From NCBI GenBank assembly GCA_019454045.1, contig SKCR01031823.1, positions 62,001-126,000 on the forward strand: DNA of 64,000 nucleotides. Direction: 5' to 3'. The notes under the pieces were generated by a model. That model ran no database searches. It was not told the DNA's origin and saw only the letters and a program-made list of their open reading frames with translations. The translations under genes and the position numbers were made by a program. The DNA comes from Zanthoxylum bungeanum. Taxonomy: Eukaryota > Streptophyta > Magnoliopsida > Sapindales > Rutaceae. Numbering within the stretch: the first letter of the stretch is position 1; each line of letters begins with the position of its first letter. Positions 11,609 to 22,025 of this stretch are shown in pieces.

Positions 11609-12340
11609 ATTTTGAATCGGCCCCGAAATCATGTCTTGTGATGTTTATGATTTGTGTTTCAGTTAATTGTTTCTATGGTAGGTTGAAAGGGGTTAATCAA
11701 AGGCTTTGTTGGAGCTAGGTGATGGTTGGGTGTCTTCCTTCACTCACTACCTTTTCATAAGGAAAAGCTGTGAATACACCGAGATAATCATTACTTGTAG
11801 CTCGTTGTGACAGACTAGTTTGGAGGACTCGTTGTTTATCCCTAACAACAAGCGATAAGAGCCTATGGGGCTTGGGTACTTAAGAGAGCCTCGCTCCACC
11901 CTCCCTATGGGGAATCTACAATGAGAAATCCATTTGATAGTTAGTCACACACCGTAACTCGTTGGCACGTACCGTAAGGTATAAAAAAGGTGCACTCACG
12001 TGGTCGCTTGAACCCTTGAGTGGGGAGTCCTAGTTGTGTGTAATCCTTCATCAAACGAGAGCCTTTGTCCACACTCCCGTAAACCCACATGTGAACCATA
12101 GTTGTATGACCTATTGGGGCCACCCTTTATGCTTTTGATAACCCCATGCATATTATGTCTCATACATCCCATGCATCTCATGCATACATGCTTCATGTTA
12201 AACCTCGTGTCTTAAAAGCCATCATAGATATCCGTTGGGTTAGAAAAAAGAAAGACTTGTCAAATGAGAGTTTAGCAAACATTGACAACGGGAAAAAGAA
12301 ATCGAGAAACAGAGAACTTTACTGCAAGGATAGAAAGACC
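11609..12340 (+). other. Nona-1 leader, with trace of gag start
   Basis: The stretch matches the reverse complement of about 20930-22000 in Ogre-1 (for example GAATCGGCCCC, ACTCGTTG, CACACCGTAACTCGTTGGCA-like stretches). The match carries into the first codons of the Ogre-1 gag around 12200-12240 (CATGTTAA...ATCCGTTGGGTTAG) and then ends. Nona-1 therefore lost its coding region just after the gag start. Confidence 0.75.
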
Positions 12341-12475
12341 ATGGGGGGCCTTCAAAAAAAAGAAAAAAAAAAAAAAAGAAAAAAAAAAAGAAAAAAAAAG
12401 GGAAAAAAAAGTGAAGAAAAAAAAAGAAAAAAAACAAAAAGAAAGAAAAAGAGAAAAAAAAAGAAAAGAATTGTT
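12340..12475 (+). repeat. Purine-only low-complexity tract
   Basis: About 125 bases are almost entirely A and G (AAAAAAG-type), marking the border between the Ogre-type leader and the Athila-type block. Lysine-rich open frames over it are composition artefacts. Confidence 0.85.
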
Positions 12476-12479
12476 TGTT

Positions 12480-13225
12480 CTTAGTCCTTAATAGTTAGAC
12501 ATAAGTCCAATGATGAAATCGTTTGCTTTAGGATGAAATCTTAGAAACGATAAACCCTTGATGTGCTTTTATCTGATAATTTGAGTGATTGATCTATGTT
12601 AGACTCGTAAGCACTTCACTATAGGTTCTTAACGGTGAAAACCTGAGTAGTTGGCAAGGTGACTAGTTGAAGAAATTGTAGGTCGGTGAATGACCGTTTG
12701 CTTAGATGTCTATCTTGATTTGCTTATGTTATGATGTGTGTATGGTTGAAAATGAAAGAAAAGTCTCTAAAGAAAAGAATTGAACCACCTATAACCGATA
12801 AGCGTGAAGCTTCCCATGGGCGAGTATTAGGACCACCATGAGGAGAAATGCTACCTTAAAGGGTAGGTGTGTTGAAAAAAAAAAAGAGAAAAGAAAAAAA
12901 AAGAAGTTCAAAATGAAAAGAAAAAAAGAGAGAGATAAAAAAGAAAGAAAACCATACCACATTGAGCACGAAAAAGCAATTGCGGAGTATAACTGAGACA
13001 TCTAGGTTGGTTTGACCCATCGATCCCGATTTTTGAAACGAAATCATTGAGTTGGCCCTTAAGAATCAAGCTGTAAAATAACCTTTGCACACACACACCT
13101 TGAGTCTGGCTTAGATCATTTATTCAAAGACTTGGATTTGAGTCGCATTGAGTGTTTTGAAGGTTCTCTGGTTTCATTACTGAGCATTCTTTGAGGACAA
13201 TGATATGTATAACTATTGGGACTAT
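12480..13225 (+). mobile_element. Athila 3' UTR segment captured inside Nona-1
   Basis: The block is colinear with Athila-1 at about 480-1170. Shared landmarks in order are CTATGTTAGACTCGTAAGCA, GGCAAGGTGACTAGTTGAAG-type, ATGACCGTTTGCTTAGAT, ACCTATAACCGATAAGCGTG, CCATGGGCGAGTATTAGGAC, GGTTTGACCCATCGAT, CTTTGAGGA and GGGACTAT. The orientation relative to the host element is the same as in Athila-1. This is not an insertion with target duplication; it replaces the Nona-1 coding part, which suggests template switching. Confidence 0.88.
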
Positions 13226-13589
13226 TTCATAGAATGTGATATAGAATGATGATATGGAAGGCCCCACCATATGGTTCATCATGACCAAATACAAACAGCG
13301 GAGAGCAGAAAGCTAAACCAAGACTGGGGGCGACCAGTCTACCACATCGTAAATCAGAGACATAACAAGATATTGAGTCATGAGACCAGAGAGAAGACTG
13401 AGCAATCATATGGAGAACTGGTGGAAGACCTAACCCAACGAAATAGGAAATTCATTCATGTATGCATGCATACACGTAACGTATTTGCATTCTTTTTGTG
13501 TTTGTTTAGTTTTGTATTCACAGGTTTCAAAGAAGAAAAAGAGAAAGCGGGAAAGACAAGACAACCAGAATCAGCAACCTATGAGTAAT

Positions 13590-14290
13590 AGTTTTGGGGA
13601 TGAGTCCCAGGGTTGAGGCCCATATCAGTATCAGTTTTAGGGCGAGGCCCACTTCAGTATCAGTCTGGGGGCGAGGCCCATATCAATGTCTGTATGAGGG
13701 TGAGGCCCACATTAGTTTCATTTTGGGGTCGAGGCCCATATCAGTATTCGTTTGGGGATGAATCTCGGGGTTGAGGCCCACATCAGTATCAGTTTGGGGC
13801 GAGGCCCACATCAGTTTCAGTTTAGGGGTCGAGGCCCATATCAGTATTCGTTTGGGGATGAGTCTCGGGGTTGAGGCCCACATCAGTATCAGTTTTGGGG
13901 CAAGGCCCACATCAGTTTCAGTCTGGGGGCGAGGCCCACATCAGTATCAGTTTGGGGCGAGGCCCACATCAGTATCAACTCAAGGTCGAGGCCCACCTTA
14001 TCAGCAGTTTGGGGAATGAATCCCAAGGTCGAAGCCCACATCGTCAGAGTTTCGGGAATAAATCTCAGGGGAATGAATCCCACATCGCTAGAGTTTTGGA
14101 GTGAATCCAGGGAATGAATCCCAGGGCCGAGGCCCATGTCGTCAGAATTTGGAATGAATCTGGGAATAGATCCCAGGGTCGAGGCCCACCTTGTCAGCAG
14201 TTTCGGGAATGAGTCCCAGGGTCGAAGCCCACATCAGACATCAGCATCAGTCTGGGGCGAGGCCCATATAAGCATCAGTATCAATCTTGC
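13590..14290 (+). repeat. Nona-1 tandem array 1
   Basis: Units of about 30-40 bp are built from GGGGCGAGGCCCACATCAG and TATCAGTTTGGGG, with variants containing GATGAGTCCCAGGGTCGAGG. The block corresponds to the Ogre-1 3' repeat (5050-5580) in reverse orientation. Any long frame here is a consequence of the repeat. Confidence 0.88.
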
Positions 14291-14830
14291 CGGGTATGGC
14301 ACTCTGGGGGTGAGGCCCACATCATTATCAGCATCAGTTTTGCCGGGTATGGCACTCTGGGTATGGAGACATCAGTATCAGTTTTGCCAGGTACGGTACT
14401 CCGAGTATGAAGACATCAGATCAGTTCTGCCGAGAATGGCACTCCGAGAATGGAGATATAGTCCGGGAATGGACAGCTCGAGAATGAGCACGCCGGGAAT
14501 GGCACTCCGAGAATGGAGATTTAGTCCGGGAATGGATAGCTCGGGAATGAGCACGCCGAGAATGGCACGTCGGGAATGGCACTCCGAGAATGGAGATTTA
14601 GTCCGAGAATGGACAGTCCGGGAATGGAGATCGGTTCGGGAATGGACCACATCCGGTGACGGTTCAGGAATGGACCTCATCACACCATATCACAGTCATA
14701 CTCTGGGAATGGAGATCGGTTCGGGAATGAACCTCATTACACCATATCACAGTCACACTCCGGGAATGGAGATCGGTTCGGGAATGGACCACATCCGGTG
14801 ACGGTTCGGGAATGGACCTCATCACACCAC
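14290..14830 (+). repeat. Nona-1 tandem array 2 (GGGAATGG family)
   Basis: Repeats are based on GAATGGCACTCCGAGAATGG and GGGAATGGACC, with units of roughly 50-90 bp, including two ~75-bp units ending in CACAGTCATACTC / CACAGTCACACTC (14640-14765). Confidence 0.85.
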
Positions 14831-16490
14831 ATCAGTATCAGTTTGCGGGCGAGGTCCCTATTGTCAGCGGTATTGGGTCGAGATGCGTGCCCGGGGTCGA
14901 GGTGCCCCCGTTGTCGGTTGTAGTTCCGGGTCAAGATGTGTGCCCAGGGTCGAGGTGCCCACTACATCATCATATTCAGGGTGAAGTCCCTATTGTCAGC
15001 GGTATTGGGTCGAGATACGTGCCCAGGGTCAAGGTGCCCCCGTTGTCGGTTGTAGTTCCGGGTCGAGATGCGTGCCCAAGGTCGAGGTGCCCACTACATC
15101 ATCATATTTCAGGCGAGATCCCTATTGTCAGTGGTATTGGGTCGAGATGCGTGCCCAATGTCGAGGTGCCCAAGTTGTTGGTTGTAGTTCCGGGTCGAGA
15201 TGCGTGCCCAGGGTCGAGGTGCCCACTACATCATCATATTCATGGCGAGGTCCCTATTGTCAGCAGTATTGGGTCGAGATGCGTGCCCAAGGTCGAGGTA
15301 CCCTCGTTGTCGGTTGTAGTTCCGGGTCGAGATGCGTGCCCAGGGTCGAGGTGCGTGCCCACTACATCATCATATTCAGGGCGAGATGCGTGCCCAGGGT
15401 CGAGGTGCGTGCCCAGGGTCGAGGTGCGTGCCCAGGGTCGAGATGCGTGCCCAGGGTCGAGGTGTGTGCCCAGGGTCGAGATGCGTGCCCAGGGTCGAGG
15501 TGCGTGCCCAGGGTCGAGATGCGTGCCCAGGGTCGAGGTGCGTGCCCAGGATCGAGATGCGTGCCCAGGGTCGAGGTGCCCACTACATCATCATATTCAG
15601 GGCGAGGTCCCTATTGTCAGCGGTATTGGGTCGAGATGCGTGCCCAGGGTCGAGGTGCCCCCGTTGTCGGTTGTAGTTCCGGGTCGAGATGCGTGCCCAG
15701 GGTCGAGGTGCCCACTACATCATCATATTCAGGGCGAAGTCCCTATTGTTAGCGGTATTGGGTCGAGATGCGTGCCCAGGGTCGAGGTGCCCCCGTTGTC
15801 GGTTGTAGTTCCGGGTTGAGATGCGTGCCCAGTGTCGAGGTGCCCACTACATCATCATATTCAGGGCGAGGTCCCTATTGTCAGTGGTATTGGGTCGAGA
15901 TGCATGCCCAGGGTTGAGGTGCCCACTACATCATCATATTCAGGGCAAGGTCCATATTGTCAGGGGTATTGGGTCGAGATACGTGCCCAGGGTTGAGGTG
16001 CCCCCGTTGTCGGTTGTAGTTCCGGGTCGAGATGCGTGCCCAGGGTCGAGGTGCCCACTACATCATCAGTTCGAGGGTCGAGGTGCCCCCGTTGTCATTA
16101 GCAGTTCCGGGATGCGTCCTAGGGTCGAGGGCCCACTGCATCTTCATCACAGTTCAAATTCGGTGATTCGGGAACAAAGCCTAGAGGTCGAGGCACCTCG
16201 CCATCATATCAATTCAGTTCAAAACAGCAGGCAAGTATGGTGGCAGCTGGCAAGCCAAGAATTCATTCATCATCACTTTTAGGATGTGTCCCAGGGTCGA
16301 GGGCCCACACATCAGTTGCAGTTCCGGGATACGTCCCAGGGTCGAGGGCCCACTGCATCATCAGCACAGTTCACATTCGGTGGTTCGGGAACAAAGCCCA
16401 GGGGTCGAGGCACCTCGCCACCATATCAACTCAGTTCAAAGCAGCAGGCAGACCAGGTGACAGCTGGCGAGCCAGGTAAGTAAAAATGTT
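14830..16490 (+). repeat. Nona-1 tandem array 3 (~132-bp units with 19-bp subarray)
   Basis: The higher-order unit carries TTGTAGTTCCGGGTCGAGA and ACTACATCATCATATTCAGG. TTCCGGG recurs at 14924, 15056, 15189 and 15320, a period near 132 bp. Inside it, 15320-15575 is a pure 19-bp array of GTCGAGATGCGTGCCCAGG (starts at 15437, 15456, 15475, 15494). The block is GC- and CpG-rich. It ends close to the element's purine tract. Confidence 0.93.
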
Positions 16491-16543
16491 ATTGCACGTA
16501 CTTTGATAGGATTGTCATTGTCACACACTGCACAAGTCCCATC

Positions 16544-16557
16544 AAAGTGGGGGCGAC
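16544..16557 (+). other. Nona-1 polypurine tract
   Basis: AAAGTGGGGGCGAC directly precedes the 3' LTR and is identical to the Ogre-1 tract at 4976-4989, a further sign that the two use the same replication machinery. Confidence 0.88.
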
Positions 16558-18671
16558 TGTAGGCATTGCATTTTTACACATTATCCCAATGATGAGTCTC
16601 GTATGGAGGAAACTACCTCTTTAGTCATGAAAGTCGCGGGAAACGGACGTTGGAAGGGTAAAGTTGGAAATTAGCATTTTGTCAGAGTTAACTCGCTTGT
16701 TTCGCTTCAGGTTCGCTTGTTGGACCTCTGTTTTAAAACACACCAAACCCATTAAATCACATCCAAAAATAATTAAAACATTTAAAACACATCTCACAAA
16801 TTAAATAATTAAAACATTTAAAACACATCTCACAAATTAAATAATTAAAACAAAATTAAATTAAATTAAATTAAAACACATTTCACAAATTAAATCACAT
16901 TCCTAAATTAAATTAAATCTCTTCCTAAAATACATAAATCACATTCCTAATTTAATTAAATCACCTACCAATTTAAATAAATCATATCTTTAACTAAAAA
17001 GAATAAATCAAATCACTTCCCTTAATTAAAAGATTTTCCCTATCACATACTAAATTAAAAATATCTCCTAATTAACACACAAATCATATTCCTTCTCCAA
17101 CAAGGTAAACTCTCCCCTTTGCCTATAAAAATAACCCTTCTCCACACAATTCAAACCCTGGCAGATTCACACAAGAAACACACATTAAAGCCCTCATTAT
17201 TCATGCCACAAACACTTCCTGCACAGCCCTCATATTCACACCCACACCACCTTCCAACACCAACGCATCTACCTTCCTTCACAGCCGAGAACTGCCCTGT
17301 GAATTCCCCATTCACGCCTCACGCATAGCCACGCCACACTGCCCCTATCTTTACTAATTCACGCCTGCCTTCACCTGCCCCTCATCCTTCACTTTCCAGC
17401 CACGTTCACGCTTCAGTCTCTCTCCACTCACGTCACAAAAGCCACATGCCTACTTCCCATTTACACAGCAAGCATCTCAGCCATAAACCCTTCACGCCTG
17501 CCCCCACCGCTTTGACCAAACAAGCCCACAAAACACCAACACTCATCCAATTGACGACGCATTAACGCACACAGCAACGACCAATACATAGCCATTCATG
17601 CCTATTTTCACTACACGCAAATAGCCCCACTTCACTGCCAGTAATTACCGCAAAACACCCTCAAATTGTCGTGAAAACTGTCCCAAACATCACCAAAAAT
17701 ACTGCCCATAAAACAGCAGCCCAATACCCCTCCAAACGTGCCAAAACAGTCCCCTAAATTACCAAGAAACAGTAACCAGAAAATACAACACAAACAGCAG
17801 CGAAATGGAGTGGAAATAGTAGCCCGAACAGCAAAATAGCGAGAAAAGACGTTAAGTTGGTGAACCTAAAGAGTTGCGGATCATTCACCCTTCCAACGGA
17901 CGTGTAACGCCTTTCTTGAGACAACAAAAGAGGTTAGACCTGAGGGCACCCTTTATTTATTATCTTTCATTTATTTTATTTATTTTAGAAATATTATCGC
18001 ATGAGAGTCTTTTGATGCATGTTGTGATTGTTGGATGAGCGGAATATGTGTTCCCTTTTGTGGTATTTAGGATGGAAACCCGGATATAATTTCGTAGCCG
18101 ACTCCGAATGGACAGTAGTGCGGTTTGTACTCGGGATACAACGCCACATACCACTTAAGAGACACGTATTTCGTCTCATCCAAACTTGTATTTGAGCATG
18201 TCATAGTTCTAGGCCGTTTATTTTAAGCATGAGTTAATTTAGTCTTGTTATTTAATTTTCAAAGCATGATTGTGTTATTTAGGCATGTTGTTTCTTCATT
18301 CTTTATGCATGATGTTTCGTTTAGTTTATGTTTATGTTTAATTAGTTATTTGTTTACTTTGGTTTAATGGTTCAGTATGCTCGTTGTGTTATATCGCGTG
18401 GAGTTATTTGGATGAAAGCATGTTAGATCTAAGTACCCTTGAGCATGAATGTTGAATAAATTCGGTTAGTTTATTGCACAAATCATATCATCATAAGTAG
18501 CATAAGTAAGGGTCCATTCCGAACCCAACGGTTTGAGGTCTTCCCTTGCAAGGGGTGAATACGGCCTTAAATCTTTGTCCCGGTTCACACCGGGTGGCGA
18601 CTCCATGTTATTTCGTACTCCCAACTAGTCCGCGAGCCTAGAACAGCGTCGTCCAGGTTCTGTTGTCTACA
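16558..18671 (+). repeat. Nona-1 3' LTR
   Basis: The sequence matches 9476-11586, begins TGTAGGCATTGC and ends GTCTACA. It is followed by CCTAG (18672-18676), the right copy of the target duplication. The small number of differences between the two LTRs makes it the youngest insertion of the left stack, as its nested position also shows. Confidence 0.94.
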
Positions 18672-18676
18672 CCTAG

Positions 18677-19623
18677 CCACCCTAGGATCCACCCACTCCT
18701 CAAAAGTAGCTGACACCTGAAACCTCGTGAAAGGTTGTATCTCCAAGGCATCCACGACATTATCTACCTCAGCCCGAATAGTAACAACTTCTCCCTCATA
18801 CGGGAACTTGATCATCTGATGTAAAGTGGAAGGCACGCCCCCAACTTTGTGAAACCAAGGCCTTCCCAACAACAAGGCAAAAATGGCTGGGATGTCCAAC
18901 ACTGTAAACTCAACTTCATCTTCAATCGGGCCTACCTTGACCATAGCCACAAAAGTACTCTCAACTCCCCTTTTACTGTCATCATAAGCCTTAATAGTCA
19001 TGCTGGAGGGGTCCAAGTCCATCGCTTTCATACCCAATCTCGCCAGAATTTTCAGCGGGCATACATTGATGGACGAACCGTCATCCACCATCACACATGA
19101 AGTTCTCTTGCCTTTTACCTCGGCCCTGATGAACAAAGGTCTATTATGGTTTCTCCCTTCAGCCGGGAGTTCTTCTTCAGAAAAAAGTGATTGCCTGCAA
19201 AGCCTCCTTTTGCACTGACCCAACAAACATTACGGGGTTGGCATCTTCCGTTACCACTATCTTAATCAAGGCCTCAACCATGGCCCACTTGTGCTCCTGA
19301 GACGCACACAACAAATCCCAGATACTCACTTGTGCTCGGGTCTTCTTCAACTGTCTCAGCACTGTATCTCCTTCAGTAACTTCTGTATTCTCAACCACTT
19401 CTCTGCCATCTGTCAAAACTTCCTTACCTTTTTCTGCCATATCATTGTAAAAACGACCGATGCGCGTCATTCCCCTCACTTCTTCCTCATCACTGCTAGA
19501 GAAATCAAGCCAAAAGTTCTTCCCCTGCTCAGTCTCATCTTCACTATCCCAGATTCCCAGGCAAAAGGCTTGAGGGTGAAAGGATTTTAGGACAAGGTCT
19601 TCTGGGAGGCCAGAATTGATCAT
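18677..19623 (-). pseudogene. Ogre-1 protease and gag-protease linker (frameshifted)
   Basis: The aspartic protease would cut the polyprotein. Its active-site segment is VMVDDGSSINVCP, and the conserved LLGRPWFH and GGVPSTLHQMIKF stretches follow, in the order normal for Tat/Ogre. The acidic linker upstream (DSEDETEQGKNFW, SSSDEEEV) joins it to gag. A one-base shift near 19190 separates linker and protease frames. The frame runs to the Nona-1 insertion at 18672 and resumes beyond 9471 with MKKMKFEPGEGS in RT-linker sequence. This junction confirms that the protease and the RT segment were one gene. Confidence 0.9.
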
Positions 19624-19773
19624 ATAGGTTGGTGGTGGTACGGCACGGTAGTTGGGTAAGGGGTTTTTATGTGTGTCAGGCTGTTCTGTTTCTGAGTCAG
19701 GTATTTTCTTGGAGTCTATTAGGTCTTGGATTTCATGGCGGAGTCGGGCGCAATTGTCGGTGTCATGGCCCTT

Positions 19774-21017
19774 TTATTGGTGAAAGTGATAGTAAAGGCT
19801 TAGGTTATAATGTGATGGTGGGGGATTGGGTAATGGTTTGGCTTCTATGGGTGTCAGAAGTCCTTGTCTCTTCAACATTTCCAATACTTTGGACAAGGGT
19901 CTACCCAAGTTGGAGAATCTCCAGTTCCGGATAGCGGCAATCTCAGTAGAAATGGGCTTTGTTCCTGACGTCCCCCCAATGGGCCTTCTGTTCAGACCAT
20001 AGAATTTTCTATTCTTGGCCTCTTCTTCCTCAATATCCATGACAGTTTCCCTCAACTGCCGAAAATCAGTAATCATGGAGGTCATCCTCTTTAGCTTCCC
20101 ATAGATGGAGGGCTTGGTGCCTTGATGATAATTTTAATTTGGTCCTTCTCCGATGGCCTAGTCTGCATTTTCAACAACTGACCTCTCCATCGGTCCACAT
20201 ACACCTTAAAACTCTCCTCCGATTTTTGCTTAACATTCTCCAGATCGCGGAGTGACAGATCGATCTCTAGGTCAGTGACATACTGCTTCAGGAAGGCATC
20301 AGCCAACTCCCTCCAATATTCCTTCACTTTCTTCTCCAAACTGTGGTACCACACCACGGGAGCTCCCTCGAGTGACATTCCAAACATCTTCTGCACTTGG
20401 CGCTGAGATAGGCCAAATGAACTCATGACTGATACAACCTGTCGGAGATGCACCCTTGGATCCCCATTCCTGTCAAACTTAGCCATATTAGGCATCTTGA
20501 ACTGTGCCGGCAACTGTTCTTCGAAAGTCAGCGTGTCATAATCCAGCAAATCCTCATTTTTACCCCTCATCTTGCGGGTAACTGACTCAACCTGATCCCG
20601 GAGCTTCTGTAACTCTGCCTGAGACCCAGATACTCTGCCTGCTGCATACTCTGCCATATCATCATCAAAATTAGGGATATCATCCTCCAATCTATTCGGA
20701 GGTTCCTCTTGCCTCACATCCCCAGAACTACCCCCAGCACGAGACCCGGCTATACCAGCCACAGTAGTAGTCAAAGCTTGCAACTGTTCAGTGATCTTGG
20801 AGAGACCATTCTCTAATTGATCCATACGGGATACCTCGTTATCGGATTCACTCATTCTTGTTACTGTTCTTTTAGTGAGCCTTGTTCCTTCTCTAACCCA
20901 AACGGTATCTCTGATGTCTTTTTTAGACATAGAGGGTGTTAACATGATGTATGTATGCATGAGGTGTATGAGATGCATGTAACATATAGAACATACTAAA
21001 TCAATTAAAATTTTCAA
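19774..21017 (-). pseudogene. Ogre-1 gag (frameshifted)
   Basis: Capsid polyprotein of Ogre-1. A retrotransposon gag domain is recognisable: FKMPNMAKFDRNGDPRVHL, MFGMSLEGAPVVWYHSLEKK, WRELADAFLKQY, and KQKSEESFKVYVDRWR. A coiled-coil-like stretch with repeated leucines precedes it (LENGLSKITEQLQAL). A one-base shift near 20110 moves the frame, and a TAA at 19774-19776 falls inside the zinc-knuckle-like part (YYHFHQ, then KGHDTDNC). The likely start is one of the methionines between 20860 and 20930; the longer open frame to 21017 enters the leader. Confidence 0.9.
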
Positions 21018-22003
21018 ACAAATCGGCCCATTATCATTTTAGAAGCTTTTGGGCTAACTGTCGTAGGAGTGAACTCGTCCCAGTTTAAATGGCCCAACGA
21101 CTTCACATCTCATGGCAAGGAGTCCAACTAAATCCAAATGGTAACGTTTCGAACACAAGCACAACATGGCCCATCCATATTTAGAAGCCTTTGGCCTAAT
21201 CGTCATAGGATATGTTCTTGTCCCAAATTAAATGGCCCAACAAGCCCACATCCCATGACAAATGGTCCAAATGGATCCAAACGACGATGTTCCCAAACAC
21301 AAGCACACAAAAAAAGGTAATGCAAATATAAATAATAATTTCTATAGAGTGGCCCATCGATATTTCAGAAGCTTTTGGCCCAATTGTCATAGGATACGAA
21401 CTCGTCCCAGTTTAAAAGGCCCAACAAGTTCGCATTTCTGACAAGAAGTCCAACTGCGTCCAAATGAGGATGGCTCACAAACACAAGGAAATAGTTGCTA
21501 TAGGTCATACAACCCCGGTCTACGTGTGGGTTCGTAAGAGTGTAGACAAAGGCTCTCACCGACGAATGATGGCCCACAACTAGGTCTCCCCAATCAAGGG
21601 TTCGAGCGACCAAGTGAGCGCACCCTTTTTTATACGCTAAGGTACGTGCCAACGAGCTATGGTGTGTGACTGACTGTCAAATGGACTTCCCGTTGTAGAT
21701 TCCCCAGAGGGAAGGTGGAGCGAGGCTCACTTAAATACCCAAGCCTCTTAGGCTCTTATCACTTGGTGTCAGGAATAAACAACGAGTCCTCCAAATTAGT
21801 CCATCACAATAGACTACGAGTAGATGGCTATATAGGTGCCTTCACAGCTATTCCTTCTAGAAAGGTAGTGAGTGAAGGAAGACACCAAACCATTACCTAG
21901 CCGCAAAATGCATTTGATTAAACCCATTTTCACCCATGGTAGACACGGTCAATTAAAGCACAAATCATAATATTACAAGACATTTCTGCGGGGCCGATTC
22001 TCT
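21018..22003 (-). other. Ogre-1 leader (5' UTR)
   Basis: This lies between gag and the primer site. It contains three imperfect direct repeats with TTTAGAAGC(C/T)TTTGG and GGCCCAACAA-type elements (about 21020-21480, spacing near 150-190 bp). It then matches the Nona-1 leader to the primer site. No gene is seen. Confidence 0.75.
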
Positions 22004-22025
22004 ATCCCCAGTGGAGTCACCAGAC
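22004..22025 (-). other. Ogre-1 primer-binding site
   Basis: The minus strand reads CTGGTGACTCCACTGGGGAT next to the 5' LTR terminus ...CCCACA, and differs in a few positions from Nona-1 11587-11608. Confidence 0.75.

Larger units (their letters stand above)
9476..18671 (+). mobile_element. Nona-1: complete non-autonomous Ogre-related LTR retrotransposon
   Basis: This 9.2-kb plus-strand element is nested in Ogre-1 pol and flanked by CCTAG. LTRs are 9476-11586 and 16558-18671 (2111 and 2114 bp). The primer site at 11587-11608 is the same type as in Ogre-1, and the purine tract is at 16544-16557. The leader (11609-about 12230) matches the Ogre-1 leader up to the start of gag, and then coding stops. 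The interior is a purine-rich tract, an Athila-derived block and GC-rich tandem arrays. No gag, protease or RT motif is visible on either strand, so it must have moved using proteins from a relative such as Ogre-1. Confidence 0.93.

Noticed and set aside
12146..12484. 112-codon lysine-rich frame
   Set aside because: Produced by a purine-only tract at the Nona-1 chimera border.
15320..15575. CRISPR-like regular repeats
   Set aside because: Repeats are head-to-tail without unique spacers, in a plant retroelement.
14812..15819. 335-codon open frame, and others over 13771-16483
   Set aside because: They lie in tandem repeats of 19 and ~132 bp. The frames repeat the same short peptide and exist because the unit lacks stops. 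No start context or domain.
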